Shown piece after piece: positions 24,103-33,100 of a stretch of 41,979 bases of DNA. The notes under the pieces were generated by a model. That model was not told the DNA's origin and did no database searches. It worked only from the letters and a program-made list of their open reading frames with translations. The number at the start of each line of letters is the position of its first letter. Position 1 is the stretch's first letter. This DNA comes from Bacteroidota bacterium (GTDB lineage: Bacteria; Bacteroidota; Bacteroidia; NS11-12g; UBA955), in assembly GCA_027621365.1 (NCBI GenBank), contig JAQCBH010000017.1:1-41979 (forward strand). Direction: 5' to 3'. The position numbers were made by a program, and so were the translations under genes.

Positions 24103-25184
24103 TATTTGATGGGGTTGTATCCAGAAGCTTGCAAAATGCGAATAGCATCGCTTTGCTTCCAAAGGTCTTCCAGGGAAGAATTCGTCTGTTTCAAGTAGGC
24201 TTGCACCATTCTGTATCCGCTGAAATAGCCAATTTGCGGCGGACAATCGTTGGGAATCCCAGCTCCAAAGGTTTTGGTGCCCAAAGCAAAAAATCGCTTA
24301 TAAGCGCTAAACTCAGTAGAATAAAGAAGTTGCTGATCTAAGTAGTAGCGCCAGATCTGTCCTTCATCGCTGTGCATATAATCCCACTCATCTTGGGTGT
24401 AACCAAACAATTGGTAAACGGGTTTATCGGGAAATACCGCTTCTACTGTGGTCCAGACCTTACCCCAGTGTATGGCTTCGTCAATCATGCGTCGACCCTG
24501 CTGGGGCTCAGAATGGATGTAGTGCAAGTAATGCGCCACCAACAAGGCGGGAATTTGGTCAGTATGATTGAAGCGCTTGAAGAATTGGGGCACCTCCAAC
24601 AGGTCATACAGGGCGCAAGTATCATCCATAAACATTTCAGCGCTGTAGCCCAATTGCACCTGCCCATCGGCGGTATCGACATAGGTATTGTAGTTGCTGA
24701 ATTGCGAAAAATAGGCCCAAAGTTCGGCATCGGGAGTTTGGGGGAGGGCTGTTTGCAAACGCGCCCAGGCTTCATTCAACTGGGGTTTGAAATCTTCGCT
24801 GCGGCCATAATGAGATTGCAAGGCTTTGAATACCGGCTTGTTGACTTCGAGCCAATAATTAAAGGGCTGAATGAGCTGCGGATAGATGCGGTCAGTCGGG
24901 GTTCCCGGCGGCAAATAGCGTTGGAAATCCATGATTCCATAAAACCAATTGTAGAAGAAAGAGCCATAATCCTCGCTCATATGCTGAAAATCAGCATCGC
25001 TGAGACCAGACTCAGCATAGGCGCTCAGCTCCCGCAATAGAGCGCGTTGGGGTATTTCTTTCACCTTGTCAGGATCCAATGTAACCGCCACTGGGCTGCC
25101 TGTTTGGGTGCAGGACTGAACAAAGCAGGCTACACTCAGAGCTCCCAATAGCCAGCAATTGCGGAAAATGTGTTTAGTTTGCAT
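24102..25184 (-). CDS. gldB: Gliding motility lipoprotein GldB
   Basis: The 360-residue protein has a lipoprotein signal with the modified Cys25 (FVQSC). The body matches GldB in length and layout: an early segment with YPQLIQPFNYW, a central LGYSAEMFMDDTCALYD stretch (GldB proteins keep a hydrophobic E-M-F/Y-L motif here), LLVAHYLHYI, and a C-terminal IGYFSGYRMVQAYLKQ. GldB is an outer-membrane-associated lipoprotein needed for gliding and T9SS function in Flavobacterium. It heads a five-gene minus-strand operon and is divergent, by only 8 bp between starts, from the barrel-nadE operon; nadE is also near gldB in other flavobacteria as I recall. Confidence 0.85.
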   Translation of the reverse strand: MQTKHIFRNCWLLGALSVACFVQSCTQTGSPVAVTLDPDKVKEIPQRALLRELSAYAESGLSDADFQHMSEDYGSFFYNWFYGIMDFQRYLPPGTPTDRIYPQLIQPFNYWLEVNKPVFKALQSHYGRSEDFKPQLNEAWARLQTALPQTPDAELWAYFSQFSNYNTYVDTADGQVQLGYSAEMFMDDTCALYDLLEVPQFFKRFNHTDQIPALLVAHYLHYIHSEPQQGRRMIDEAIHWGKVWTTVEAVFPDKPVYQLFGYTQDEWDYMHSDEGQIWRYYLDQQLLYSTEFSAYKRFFALGTKTFGAGIPNDCPPQIGYFSGYRMVQAYLKQTNSSLEDLWKQSDAIRILQASGYNPIK

Positions 25185-25192
25185 GGACGATT

Positions 25193-25966
25193 ATGAAATC
25201 CCTTAAATACGTTGCTGCGATGGCTGCATTTGGCTTGTGTTTAATAACCGCTAACTCAGGTTATGCACAATCAAACCAGAAGGCCATGTTTGGTTTCAAA
25301 ATTAGCCCAAACTTTTCGTGGGTAAAAATCATGGAAGGTCCGATGCAAAACAACGGTTTAGGATTGGGCTTCAGCTATGGCATTACGGGAGATTTCTCCT
25401 TGTTTGACAGCGAGAATTACTGGCTTTCCAGTGAATTGCAAATCACCACATTGCCGAGTAAAGTTTCCTACACGGGTGATTTATTGAAATCGACCGATTC
25501 GACTGACATGACTTACCAAGATGTGAGTTTTGATTACAGCATGCAGTATTTGCAACTGCCTATCAGCATAAAAATGCGCACCACGCGAGTAGATGGCATG
25601 GGATTTTGGTTCCAATTTGGATTGACCCCTTCCATTGCATTACAAAGCCGCGTAAGCACTCGTTGCAATCCTGAAATTTACAACGCCTTAGAAGGCATCA
25701 ATTCCCACAAGCCCAACGAAACCACGAATTCGATCTACGACTTTGACGGAGGCGAGAACAAAACCAATACCAAACAGTTCATCGACGATGTAGCAGGTTT
25801 CCGACTACCGATGATTGTAGGAGCAGGATTCGAAAAGGAAATCGGTGGCAATGCCCTGTTTGTCGCAGGATTGCGTTTTGACAATGCATTCACTGACATG
25901 ATGAAAGACAGCCGTGTTGTGGCTCGAAACAACATGCTCAGCATTCAAATGGGCGTGGTGTTCTAA
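25193..25966 (+). CDS. Outer-membrane beta-barrel protein (PorT-like fold)
   Basis: The 257-residue protein has a signal peptide (ending near GYAQ) and a barrel of the OMP_b-brl_2 type: GFKISPNFSW at the start, a run of strands with paired aromatics, and a final strand MLSIQMGVVF ending in Phe. PorT of the T9SS has this fold, but this family is broad and I cannot say it is PorT. Being divergent from gldB and co-transcribed with nadE (TAATG overlap) makes an envelope role near gliding plausible. A weak box (25174-25181, TTAGTTTG) lies 11 nt before its ATG, inside the start of gldB. Confidence 0.75.
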   Translation: MKSLKYVAAMAAFGLCLITANSGYAQSNQKAMFGFKISPNFSWVKIMEGPMQNNGLGLGFSYGITGDFSLFDSENYWLSSELQITTLPSKVSYTGDLLKSTDSTDMTYQDVSFDYSMQYLQLPISIKMRTTRVDGMGFWFQFGLTPSIALQSRVSTRCNPEIYNALEGINSHKPNETTNSIYDFDGGENKTNTKQFIDDVAGFRLPMIVGAGFEKEIGGNALFVAGLRFDNAFTDMMKDSRVVARNNMLSIQMGVVF

Positions 25967-27627
25967 TGACCCAGATAGGCAATTCAGGCCTGCGAATTCG
26001 GCTGGCCCAGTTGAATTATAAAATTGGCGATTTCGAAGGGAATACCGCCAAAATGGCACAGAGTCTGTTTGAAGCCAAAGCTGACGGAATTGACCTAGTA
26101 GTTTTCTCGGAACTGGCCACCAGTGGGTACTGCCCTGACGATTTGCTGGATTATGCCCATTTTGCCGAGCGCTGCGAACAGGCCCTGGACGCAGTAGCCC
26201 AGTGCTGCTTTGGAATTGCAGCCATTGTAGGATCGGTTCAAATCAACCCCGAACCTCATGGTCGGCGCCTCATCAATTCGGCCGCTTTTTTGGCTCAGGG
26301 TAGAATTCAAGAAAGTGTCAGCAAGACTCTCCTACCCTCTTACGATGTATTTTCGGAACACCGCTATTTTGAACCGGCCCAGGACACCAAAATCGTGGAG
26401 TACAAGGGAGTCAAATTGGGTTTAGCCATTTGCGAAGACCTCTGGGATATATACAACGATTTTCAGTACCGAATTAGCCCAGGACAGCGTTTGAAAGATC
26501 TGGGGGCTGAAATCATTATCAATCCTTCGGCTTCACCCTTTCAATTGGGAAAACAAAGCTTGAGAAATCGGGTATTCGCCGGACAATTGAATCGATTTGG
26601 TCTTCCTGTCTTGTATGTCAATCAGGTCGGATTCCACACCGAACTTCTGTTTGACGGCGCCTCACGTGCGGTGGGTCATGGGGGCCAGGTATTGGTGCAA
26701 TTGCCTTTCTTCGAAGAGGCCAGCGCTGATGTTCAATTGAATTTTGGCCTCCTAACAACCGAGAGCCAACTGGGCTTACCCCTTGAAATGGACGACATTC
26801 CCCTGTTGCACCGAGCTCTGGTTTTTGCATTGCAAGACTATTTCCGCAAAATGGGCTTTCAGAAAGCCACTTTGGGAGCTTCGGGCGGTATTGACTCGGC
26901 CGTGGTTCAGTGTTTGGCCGTTGAAGCTTTGGGTGCAGAAAACGTTACGGTATTGCTCATGCCCAGTGAATTTAGCTCCGATCATTCCGTATCAGATGCA
27001 GTAGCCTTGAGCGAAAACCTAGGCAATGAATACAAGAAATTGGACATCGCACCCATTTACAATACGCTACTGCAGCAACTGGAGCCTGTCTTTGGCGATA
27101 GCCCGTTTGGTTTGGCCGAAGAAAACCTTCAAGCCCGCACCCGAGGCTTGCTATTAATGGCCACTAGCAACAAGACAGGAGCTATCCTGTTGAACACATC
27201 CAATAAAAGCGAATTGGCCGTGGGCTATTCGACCCTGTATGGCGATTTGTGCGGCAGCCTTTCTTTGTTGGGAGACGTATACAAGCAACAAGTCTACGCC
27301 CTTGCCCACTACATCAATCGCGAAAACGAGATCATTCCTGAACACATCATCACCAAGGCACCCAGTGCGGAGCTGAGGCCCGGTCAGAAAGACTCTGATA
27401 GTTTGCCTGATTACAGCATATTGGACGAAATCATTCGAAAATATGTCGAGGATCAACAAGGAGCCCAAGAGATCATCGCCGACGGCTATGACCCCAACAT
27501 GGTCAATAAGGTTTTGCAGTTGATCAATGGAGCCGAATACAAACGTTACCAGGCTCCTCCCATCGTTCGAGTGAGCAAAAAGTCGTTTGGAAAAGGCCGC
27601 AGAATGCCGTTGGTAGCCCAGTACTGA
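25966..27627 (+). CDS. nadE: Glutamine-dependent NAD+ synthetase
   Basis: The 553-residue protein is the fused two-domain form. The N-terminal amidase (about 1-250) has the nitrilase triad: Glu in SELATSGY, Lys in SKTLLP, Cys in AICEDLWD. The synthetase domain (about 275-553) has the ATP loop GASGGIDSAVV and NTSNKSELAVGY. It makes NAD+ from deamido-NAD+ and glutamine. Its ATG uses the last base of the upstream stop, and the MFS gene follows after 1 nt. Confidence 0.96.
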   Translation: MTQIGNSGLRIRLAQLNYKIGDFEGNTAKMAQSLFEAKADGIDLVVFSELATSGYCPDDLLDYAHFAERCEQALDAVAQCCFGIAAIVGSVQINPEPHGRRLINSAAFLAQGRIQESVSKTLLPSYDVFSEHRYFEPAQDTKIVEYKGVKLGLAICEDLWDIYNDFQYRISPGQRLKDLGAEIIINPSASPFQLGKQSLRNRVFAGQLNRFGLPVLYVNQVGFHTELLFDGASRAVGHGGQVLVQLPFFEEASADVQLNFGLLTTESQLGLPLEMDDIPLLHRALVFALQDYFRKMGFQKATLGASGGIDSAVVQCLAVEALGAENVTVLLMPSEFSSDHSVSDAVALSENLGNEYKKLDIAPIYNTLLQQLEPVFGDSPFGLAEENLQARTRGLLLMATSNKTGAILLNTSNKSELAVGYSTLYGDLCGSLSLLGDVYKQQVYALAHYINRENEIIPEHIITKAPSAELRPGQKDSDSLPDYSILDEIIRKYVEDQQGAQEIIADGYDPNMVNKVLQLINGAEYKRYQAPPIVRVSKKSFGKGRRMPLVAQY

Positions 27628-27628
27628 C

Positions 27629-28789
27629 ATGGCCTCGTCTAAATTCCCCTTATCTTTTTGGCTGCTCAGCACAGGGGCCTTGCTGTTTTTTGTCTCCTTC
27701 AACCTGGTATTGCCGGAATTGCCGAGCCATTTGAGAGAACTAGGAGGCGGTGACTATTTGGGATTGATCATACCCGTCTTCTCTTTGTCAGCCTTGGTTT
27801 CCAGGCCTTTGAGCGGTTACATCACCGATCAATGGGGCCGAAAATGGGCGCTAGTCGCAGGTACATTGTTTTGCATCTTGGCCGGTCTGTTGTATCCCTT
27901 TAGCGGAACTGTTTGGTTCTTTTTCATGGTTCGCATGATTCATGGTTTCTCAACGGGATTTACCCCCACTGGATTTGTCGCCTATGCGGGAGATGTCGTC
28001 GACCCTGCGCACCGAGGCAAAGCCATGGGTTGGTTGGGTCTATTCAACAACGCCGGCACCTCTATCGGTTATGGCGTAGGCGCATGGATTGTCGCCGACT
28101 TTGGCCGAGACGGGCTTTACACTGCCACGGCTCTTTCTGCTCTTTTGGCCTTGCTCTTATTCTCCCGTCTACCCGAGACCTTCAAAAGTGCAGAACCCCG
28201 CCCATTGGAGTTCAAGATTTCTCGTTGGCTTCACCGCGAGACCTTTTTGCCGGCTGTTCTCATGTTGTTGGTCTGTGTTAGCCTAGGATCTGTATTGACC
28301 ATCATGCCCGATTACACCGAATTTCGGGGGTTTGACAACAAAGGATTGTTTTTGTCTCTGTACATCGCTGCATCCTTATTCGTACGATTGATCAGCGGAA
28401 CCATCAGCGATCGTTTTGGACGCCCGCTTTCAGTGGCGATAGGAACTGGATTTCAAATCTTGTCTATGGCCGTTTTAATCGGAGTCAGCAACTCATGGGG
28501 ATTCTGGGCTGGAGCCATATTGTACGGCTTGGGCCAAGGATTCAATGCCCCCGCCTTGTTTGCTTGGAGCAGCGACTTGAGTTCTAAAGAAAACAGGGGT
28601 TCTGCCACCGCTATGCTGTTCATGGCCTTGGAGACAGGAATTATAATAGGGGGATTGGCCGCCGGATTTTTGGTCACTCGTGGCCTGGGCTATTCCAGCG
28701 CTTTTGCCCTCAATGGCCTTTGTTTTGTCCTGGCCTTTGGGTGGGCTCTTCAAGAAACCCTCAAAACCCGGAATCGGGCTCATAGTTGA
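27629..28789 (+). CDS. MFS transporter
   Basis: The 386-residue protein has about twelve membrane segments in two halves. The loop 2-3 motif is SGYITDQWGRKWALVAG and the equivalent in the second half is SGTISDRFGRPLSVAIG. It resembles the drug/sugar-exporter branch of the family, but the substrate cannot be inferred. It follows nadE by 1 nt, and its end overlaps the facing gene by 29 bp. Confidence 0.87.
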   Translation: MASSKFPLSFWLLSTGALLFFVSFNLVLPELPSHLRELGGGDYLGLIIPVFSLSALVSRPLSGYITDQWGRKWALVAGTLFCILAGLLYPFSGTVWFFFMVRMIHGFSTGFTPTGFVAYAGDVVDPAHRGKAMGWLGLFNNAGTSIGYGVGAWIVADFGRDGLYTATALSALLALLLFSRLPETFKSAEPRPLEFKISRWLHRETFLPAVLMLLVCVSLGSVLTIMPDYTEFRGFDNKGLFLSLYIAASLFVRLISGTISDRFGRPLSVAIGTGFQILSMAVLIGVSNSWGFWAGAILYGLGQGFNAPALFAWSSDLSSKENRGSATAMLFMALETGIIIGGLAAGFLVTRGLGYSSAFALNGLCFVLAFGWALQETLKTRNRAHS

Positions 28790-29348
28790 TGTTACGCAAC
28801 AACCAATCAACGTCTTCTAACCAGGCATTGTGTCCATTGTAGCCCTTGAAAATGAAGTTGACAAACTCCATTTCCGTTTTTGGGGCCCTTCCTTTTCGTT
28901 TTTGAAACCGCTTCAGATGGTCTTCGAGAAAGTAATCGAAATCAAGAACACAGTCCCACCAATGGCGAAAAATCGCATATCCGGTCGGACTTTTACCTAT
29001 GGCCGTAGTTGGACGTCGTTTGGGAAATCGCATGCCCACCAAATTGTTGTATAGGCGCCCGTATTTGGACAAGTGCCCATCTGTTCCACTTTCTTCAATT
29101 TTTAAGACGATGAACATGTGAGCCCAAGTATCCAATACCGTTTTGGAGACGGTGTAAATATCACGAGCCCTGGGTACTGCATTCAAAGGCAAGGTCAAGC
29201 TATCATAGTACAGACTATCACCTTTGATCACCACTGGAGTGAGCATGGGGTCACCTGATTCCCTTTTGTTGTGTCGGTAGTTGGCGTCCCAGTAACTCCA
29301 TCCGATCAAAAACAGTGAAAAGGCTCCGAATAATGCAAATGTTCTCAT
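28761..29348 (-). CDS. Membrane-anchored GH73/glucosaminidase-like protein
   Basis: The 195-residue protein has an N-terminal membrane anchor (about 1-20) and a periplasmic part. The segment KIEESG (residues 83-88), NNLVGMR (101-107), RRPTTAIG (111-118) and GYAIFRHWWDCVLDFDYF (about 123-140) follows the order of lysozyme-like glucosaminidase domains (E-S-G, N-N-x-x-G, then G-Y-A-x-Y/F). Glu85 or Glu86 would be the catalytic acid. It may trim peptidoglycan. The domain is short and degenerate, so activity is uncertain. The ATG overlaps the dnaG stop by 4 bp, so the two are co-translated. Confidence 0.65.
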   Translation of the reverse strand: MRTFALFGAFSLFLIGWSYWDANYRHNKRESGDPMLTPVVIKGDSLYYDSLTLPLNAVPRARDIYTVSKTVLDTWAHMFIVLKIEESGTDGHLSKYGRLYNNLVGMRFPKRRPTTAIGKSPTGYAIFRHWWDCVLDFDYFLEDHLKRFQKRKGRAPKTEMEFVNFIFKGYNGHNAWLEDVDWLLRNINYEPDSGF

Positions 29349-31339
29349 GCTTGAGCGGGTTTGTTTCCAAATCCAGTGCCACTAAGGGCCGTTCCCATGG
29401 ATTTGGAAATGTTCAACTTGATCCCGTTCAAATGTAGCAAATAACTCATGAGATGCTCCTGCTCCTCGCCTTCAGCAGTCTCGAGCATGAACAAAGCTTC
29501 TTGGATATCTTTTTCCACTTTGATGCGCTTCCAATTGGCCACTATGGCTTCAATGGACTGCACAATTTGAACAGAATCTGATTCTTCTTTGATGTAGATG
29601 TAATGTTCTTCGAAAGTGGGCGACAAGACATACTGTCGAGACAGCACATCGGCAGCCCAGGCAGACACCTGCGCTTCCTCGTGATGAATGTAAAATGACG
29701 GTTCTGGCCAACGATTCGCCAATTCTGTGTCTTTGTTTCGTACCCTGAAGCTCAACATATCGGTCCAGATTCGTTGAAAGAGTTCTGTCTTCAGCAAATC
29801 CCCCAACTGATCTTTTGCCTCTTCTCCATCCAAAATGGAATCCAGTGTGTAATCCAATACCGACTGCCCAGATTTGAGCTCTTGGTTGCCATACAGCAGG
29901 AACAATCGGAATAAGGCGGCCTCTTGATGACGTTCCGAAAAAGCATCTTCGGGCAAGACCCAAGCACCTTGGCCCAGCAGAGAGCCAGCCTGCTTGACCA
30001 AGGCATCGCTATTCTTATCGTCTCGCAACGATTTGCGCAGCAACAGACCCAATTCCTGGGTCAACACCGCCTCTTCCACTTGACAAATGGCCGCCAATTG
30101 ACGAGTCAATACAGAGCGCTTGATACTGTCAGAGATCAAGGAAACGGATTGCAAAACGTCTTTGATGGCTTCGCTTTTTTTGATAGGATCACCGGCTGCT
30201 TGATCCAATAACAGTTGGGCTTTAAAGAAGATGAAATTCTGGGCTTCCTCTTTGATGTATTCCCCAAAGGCCTCTCCGCCCAATTTCTGACAAAAAGAAT
30301 CAGGGTCCTCTCCTTGGGGCAGGGCTACCACTTTGACATTCAAAGACTCGGCAAGCAGCAAATCAATACCCCTCAATGAAGCCTTGATACCGGCGGCATC
30401 GCCATCATACAAAACAGTAATGTTGGCCGAGAACTTCCTGATCAATTTGATTTGCCCAGGAGTCAGAGCGGTTCCACTACTGGCAACGGCATTTCGAATT
30501 CCCGATTGCCATAGGGTAATCACATCGGTATAGCCTTCCACCAAATAGGTATTATCCTCCTTGCCGATGGCCTGTTTAGCCTCAAACACTCCGTACAAGA
30601 AATCACTCTTCTTGTACAGTTCTGTCTCTGGAGAATTGACGTATTTCGGCGAATTCTCGGCCTTGTCCATTTTGCGGCCGGCGAACCCTACGATTTTTCC
30701 AGATGGGGTTTTCAAAGGAAAAATGACGCGACCCCGGTACAAATCGTACCAGTTGCCTTTGTCATTCTGCTTGACCAAACCCACCTCTTGCAGTTTTTCT
30801 TTCTTGTACCCTTTTGCCTCAGCGTCTTTGAGCAAGGCATCCCAAGCACTTGGGCTGTAACCCAGGCCCCAATAGGAACGAGTTTCCTTGCTGTATCCAC
30901 GCTCTTTGAAGTAAGACAAGCCGATGGCTCCTTCTTCCGTATCGTTGAGTTGCTGCTGAAAAAAGCCCTGCGCGTAATCCAAAACGACTTGCAACCCTTC
31001 CTTGCGACGTTGAAGTTCCTGGTACTGATCATCGTCCAGGCGGTTACCGGTTTCGATGAGTTCCACTCCGTAACGTTCAGCTAGCTGCCGGGCTGCCTCG
31101 ACGAAGGTGACATTCTCGATTTCTCTAACAAATTGGATGGCATTGCCTCCTTTGTTGCAACCAAAGCACTTATAAATGCCCATCGACGGGGTCACCGAGA
31201 AGGAAGGTGTTTTTTCGTCGTGAAAGGGACACAGCCCTGTGTAGCGAGAACCCGACTTTCTCAAGGTCACGTAGTCACCGACCACCTGTTCGATGGCCAC
31301 GACACTAAGCAACTGATCTAAGGAGTTTTCGGTAATCAC
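29345..31339 (-). CDS. dnaG: DNA primase
   Basis: The protein (about 665 residues) has the CHC2 zinc finger (Cys39, His42, Cys60, Cys63 counting from the longer start), the catalytic core near residues 120-260, and a TOPRIM domain with LVEGYTDV (Glu270) and YDGDAAG (Asp314/Asp316). The C-terminal third is the helicase-binding region. GTG at 31339 (MITENSLD) aligns best with the family start; a TTG two codons upstream (31345) is the alternative. It makes RNA primers for replication. Divergent from the M20 gene. Confidence 0.95.
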   Translation of the reverse strand: MITENSLDQLLSVVAIEQVVGDYVTLRKSGSRYTGLCPFHDEKTPSFSVTPSMGIYKCFGCNKGGNAIQFVREIENVTFVEAARQLAERYGVELIETGNRLDDDQYQELQRRKEGLQVVLDYAQGFFQQQLNDTEEGAIGLSYFKERGYSKETRSYWGLGYSPSAWDALLKDAEAKGYKKEKLQEVGLVKQNDKGNWYDLYRGRVIFPLKTPSGKIVGFAGRKMDKAENSPKYVNSPETELYKKSDFLYGVFEAKQAIGKEDNTYLVEGYTDVITLWQSGIRNAVASSGTALTPGQIKLIRKFSANITVLYDGDAAGIKASLRGIDLLLAESLNVKVVALPQGEDPDSFCQKLGGEAFGEYIKEEAQNFIFFKAQLLLDQAAGDPIKKSEAIKDVLQSVSLISDSIKRSVLTRQLAAICQVEEAVLTQELGLLLRKSLRDDKNSDALVKQAGSLLGQGAWVLPEDAFSERHQEAALFRLFLLYGNQELKSGQSVLDYTLDSILDGEEAKDQLGDLLKTELFQRIWTDMLSFRVRNKDTELANRWPEPSFYIHHEEAQVSAWAADVLSRQYVLSPTFEEHYIYIKEESDSVQIVQSIEAIVANWKRIKVEKDIQEALFMLETAEGEEQEHLMSYLLHLNGIKLNISKSMGTALSGTGFGNKPAQA

Positions 31340-31349
31340 GGGCAATGCC

Positions 31350-31357
31350 TAATTTTG
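31350..31357 (+). promoter_or_regulatory. -7 box of the M20 amidohydrolase gene
   Basis: TAATTTTG matches TAnnTTTG exactly, 48 nt before the ATG at 31406. It lies upstream of the alternative longer frame's first codons only marginally and favours the later start. Confidence 0.45.
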
Positions 31358-31405
31358 GAAAGGAATGGACTGCAAATTAGCCGTCAATTGGACCAAAATC
31401 AAACC

Positions 31406-32614
31406 ATGATTACAAAAAGTGAATTGCAAAACCGAGCTCTCGAATTGCAGCCAAGACTGGTAGAGATTCGGCGTCAGATACACGCCAACCCTGAGCTCTC
31501 TTTTCAGGAGTACGAAACGGCCAAGTTGATTGAGTCCTATTTGCAAAACGAATTGGGCCTAAAAACCCAGCGCATGGCCAATACGGGTGTTGTCGCTCTG
31601 ATTGAAGGCCAAAACCCAGGATCAAAAGTCGTGGGGTTGCGCGCTGACATGGATGCCTTGCCCATCGTTGAGGTAGAAGATGGTCGACCTTATCGTTCGA
31701 AAAATGAAGGCGTCATGCACGCCTGCGGCCATGATGTTCACAGCACTTGCTTGCTGGGTGCAGCCACTCTCTTGCAGGAACGCCGGCATGAATTTTCAGG
31801 AACCGTCAAATTGGTCTTTCAGCCGGGAGAAGAAAAATTACCCGGTGGGGCCTCCCTGCTCATTGAGGAAGGAGTATTGAACAATCCGCCGGTTGACGCC
31901 ATGATCGGCCAACACGTCATGCCCCGCATTCAAACCGGAAAAACGGGCTTCAGACCTGGCTTGTACATGGCCTCTACCGATGAAATTTACATCACTGTAC
32001 ACGGCAAAGGCGGCCATGGGGCTATGCCCCAATTCGCTTTGGACCCTGTTCTGATGACTTCCCACATGATTGTCGCACTGCAACAAGTGGTATCTCGCTT
32101 TGCCGACCCATCAGTACCCAGTGTTTTGAGTTTTGGAAAGGTAACAGCTGCAGGCGCCACCAACGTCATTCCATCCAAAGTTGACATAGAAGGTACTTTC
32201 CGAACGCTCAACGAGACTTGGAGATCCGAAGCGCACGAACACATCGAGCGCATAGCCAAAGGAGTGGTGGAAGGAATGGGCGGTACCGTTGATGTGCGCA
32301 TCGTCAAAGGCTATCCCTTTTTGCATAATCACGAAACACTGACCATTGACTGCCAGCAAGATGCCCGAGATTACCTCGGCCAAGATCAGGTGGAAGACTT
32401 GGGCATCTGGATGGCCGCTGAAGATTTCTCTTACTATTCTCAGGCAGCTCCCAGTTGTTTTTACCGTTTGGGAACTTGGACAGAAGCAAAAAACACAGGT
32501 TTCAGTGTGCACCACGCTTCTTTTGATGTAGACGAAGAGGCCATAACTGTAGGGTCTGGATTGATGGCTTTCCTGGCCATTCAAGAATTGAATCGCCCTA
32601 AACGCATGAAGTAA
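31406..32614 (+). CDS. M20-family amidohydrolase
   Basis: The 402-residue protein (start MITKSELQNR; the frame runs back to 31355) has the metal-binding set of M20D amidohydrolases: MHACGHDVH (near residue 104), QPGEE (near 138), HGAMP (near 208) and AAEDFSYY (near 350), with a C-terminal HHASFDVDE. Such enzymes cleave N-acyl amino acids, hippurate or similar amides. There is no signal peptide, so it acts in the cytoplasm. Which acyl group it takes is not visible. Confidence 0.9.
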   Translation: MITKSELQNRALELQPRLVEIRRQIHANPELSFQEYETAKLIESYLQNELGLKTQRMANTGVVALIEGQNPGSKVVGLRADMDALPIVEVEDGRPYRSKNEGVMHACGHDVHSTCLLGAATLLQERRHEFSGTVKLVFQPGEEKLPGGASLLIEEGVLNNPPVDAMIGQHVMPRIQTGKTGFRPGLYMASTDEIYITVHGKGGHGAMPQFALDPVLMTSHMIVALQQVVSRFADPSVPSVLSFGKVTAAGATNVIPSKVDIEGTFRTLNETWRSEAHEHIERIAKGVVEGMGGTVDVRIVKGYPFLHNHETLTIDCQQDARDYLGQDQVEDLGIWMAAEDFSYYSQAAPSCFYRLGTWTEAKNTGFSVHHASFDVDEEAITVGSGLMAFLAIQELNRPKRMK

Positions 32615-33016
32615 TTAAGCCCCGATGGTGTTGCAAAGGGCGTCGATTGCGGCGTCCCAAATGCTAGCAGCCATCTCCTCTTCCCCATCGTTGACAAATT
32701 CGGTGATGATGAGTTCGACATCGCCTGTGATGTCGTCTTGATCGATCCGGAATTCCATGTATTCGTTTGCATTGGCCGAACCTTCCATGTTGAATTTCAC
32801 GTATTTATTGGTGACGTTTCGAACCATCACAGCTCTACTTTCGGTACCGTCTTCCCATTTGAATTTATATTTGGCGCCTGCGGCTACTTCGACATGGTCA
32901 GCGAACCAGCTCTGCAATCCGGAAGGAGTAGAAATGTATTGGTATAGAATATTGGCTGAAGATCTCAACGGATATTCCAGTTCCAATTTCAATCGATTGC
33001 TTTTCTTGGCTGCCAT
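32615..33016 (-). CDS. START-like (SRPBCC/AHSA1) domain protein
   Basis: From ATG 33016 (MAAKKSNRLK) the protein has 133 residues; the extension to 33064 has a Phe-rich, Cys-containing segment that does not fit and is rejected. It shows a helix-grip pattern: LELEYPLRSSANILYQYIS, then GLQSWFADHVEV and KYKFKWEDG, and a C-terminal helix. This is the small START-like protein widely conserved in Bacteroidota. Ligand unknown. It stops flush against the M20 gene and is divergent from the PAP2 gene. Confidence 0.82.
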   Translation of the reverse strand: MAAKKSNRLKLELEYPLRSSANILYQYISTPSGLQSWFADHVEVAAGAKYKFKWEDGTESRAVMVRNVTNKYVKFNMEGSANANEYMEFRIDQDDITGDVELIITEFVNDGEEEMAASIWDAAIDALCNTIGA

Positions 33017-33087
33017 ACTCTGCTGCGTTTTGTTGCAAAAAAACCATTTCAAAGGGAAAAACAAAATTTTGAAAAATTATAGTCATT

Positions 33088-33095
33088 TATCTTTG
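33088..33095 (+). promoter_or_regulatory. -7 box of the PAP2-GT39 operon
   Basis: TATCTTTG, exact match, ends 5 nt before the ATG at 33101. The competing GTG at 33095 would begin with the last base of the box, so it cannot be the start of the message. Confidence 0.65.
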
Positions 33096-33100
33096 TGAGG

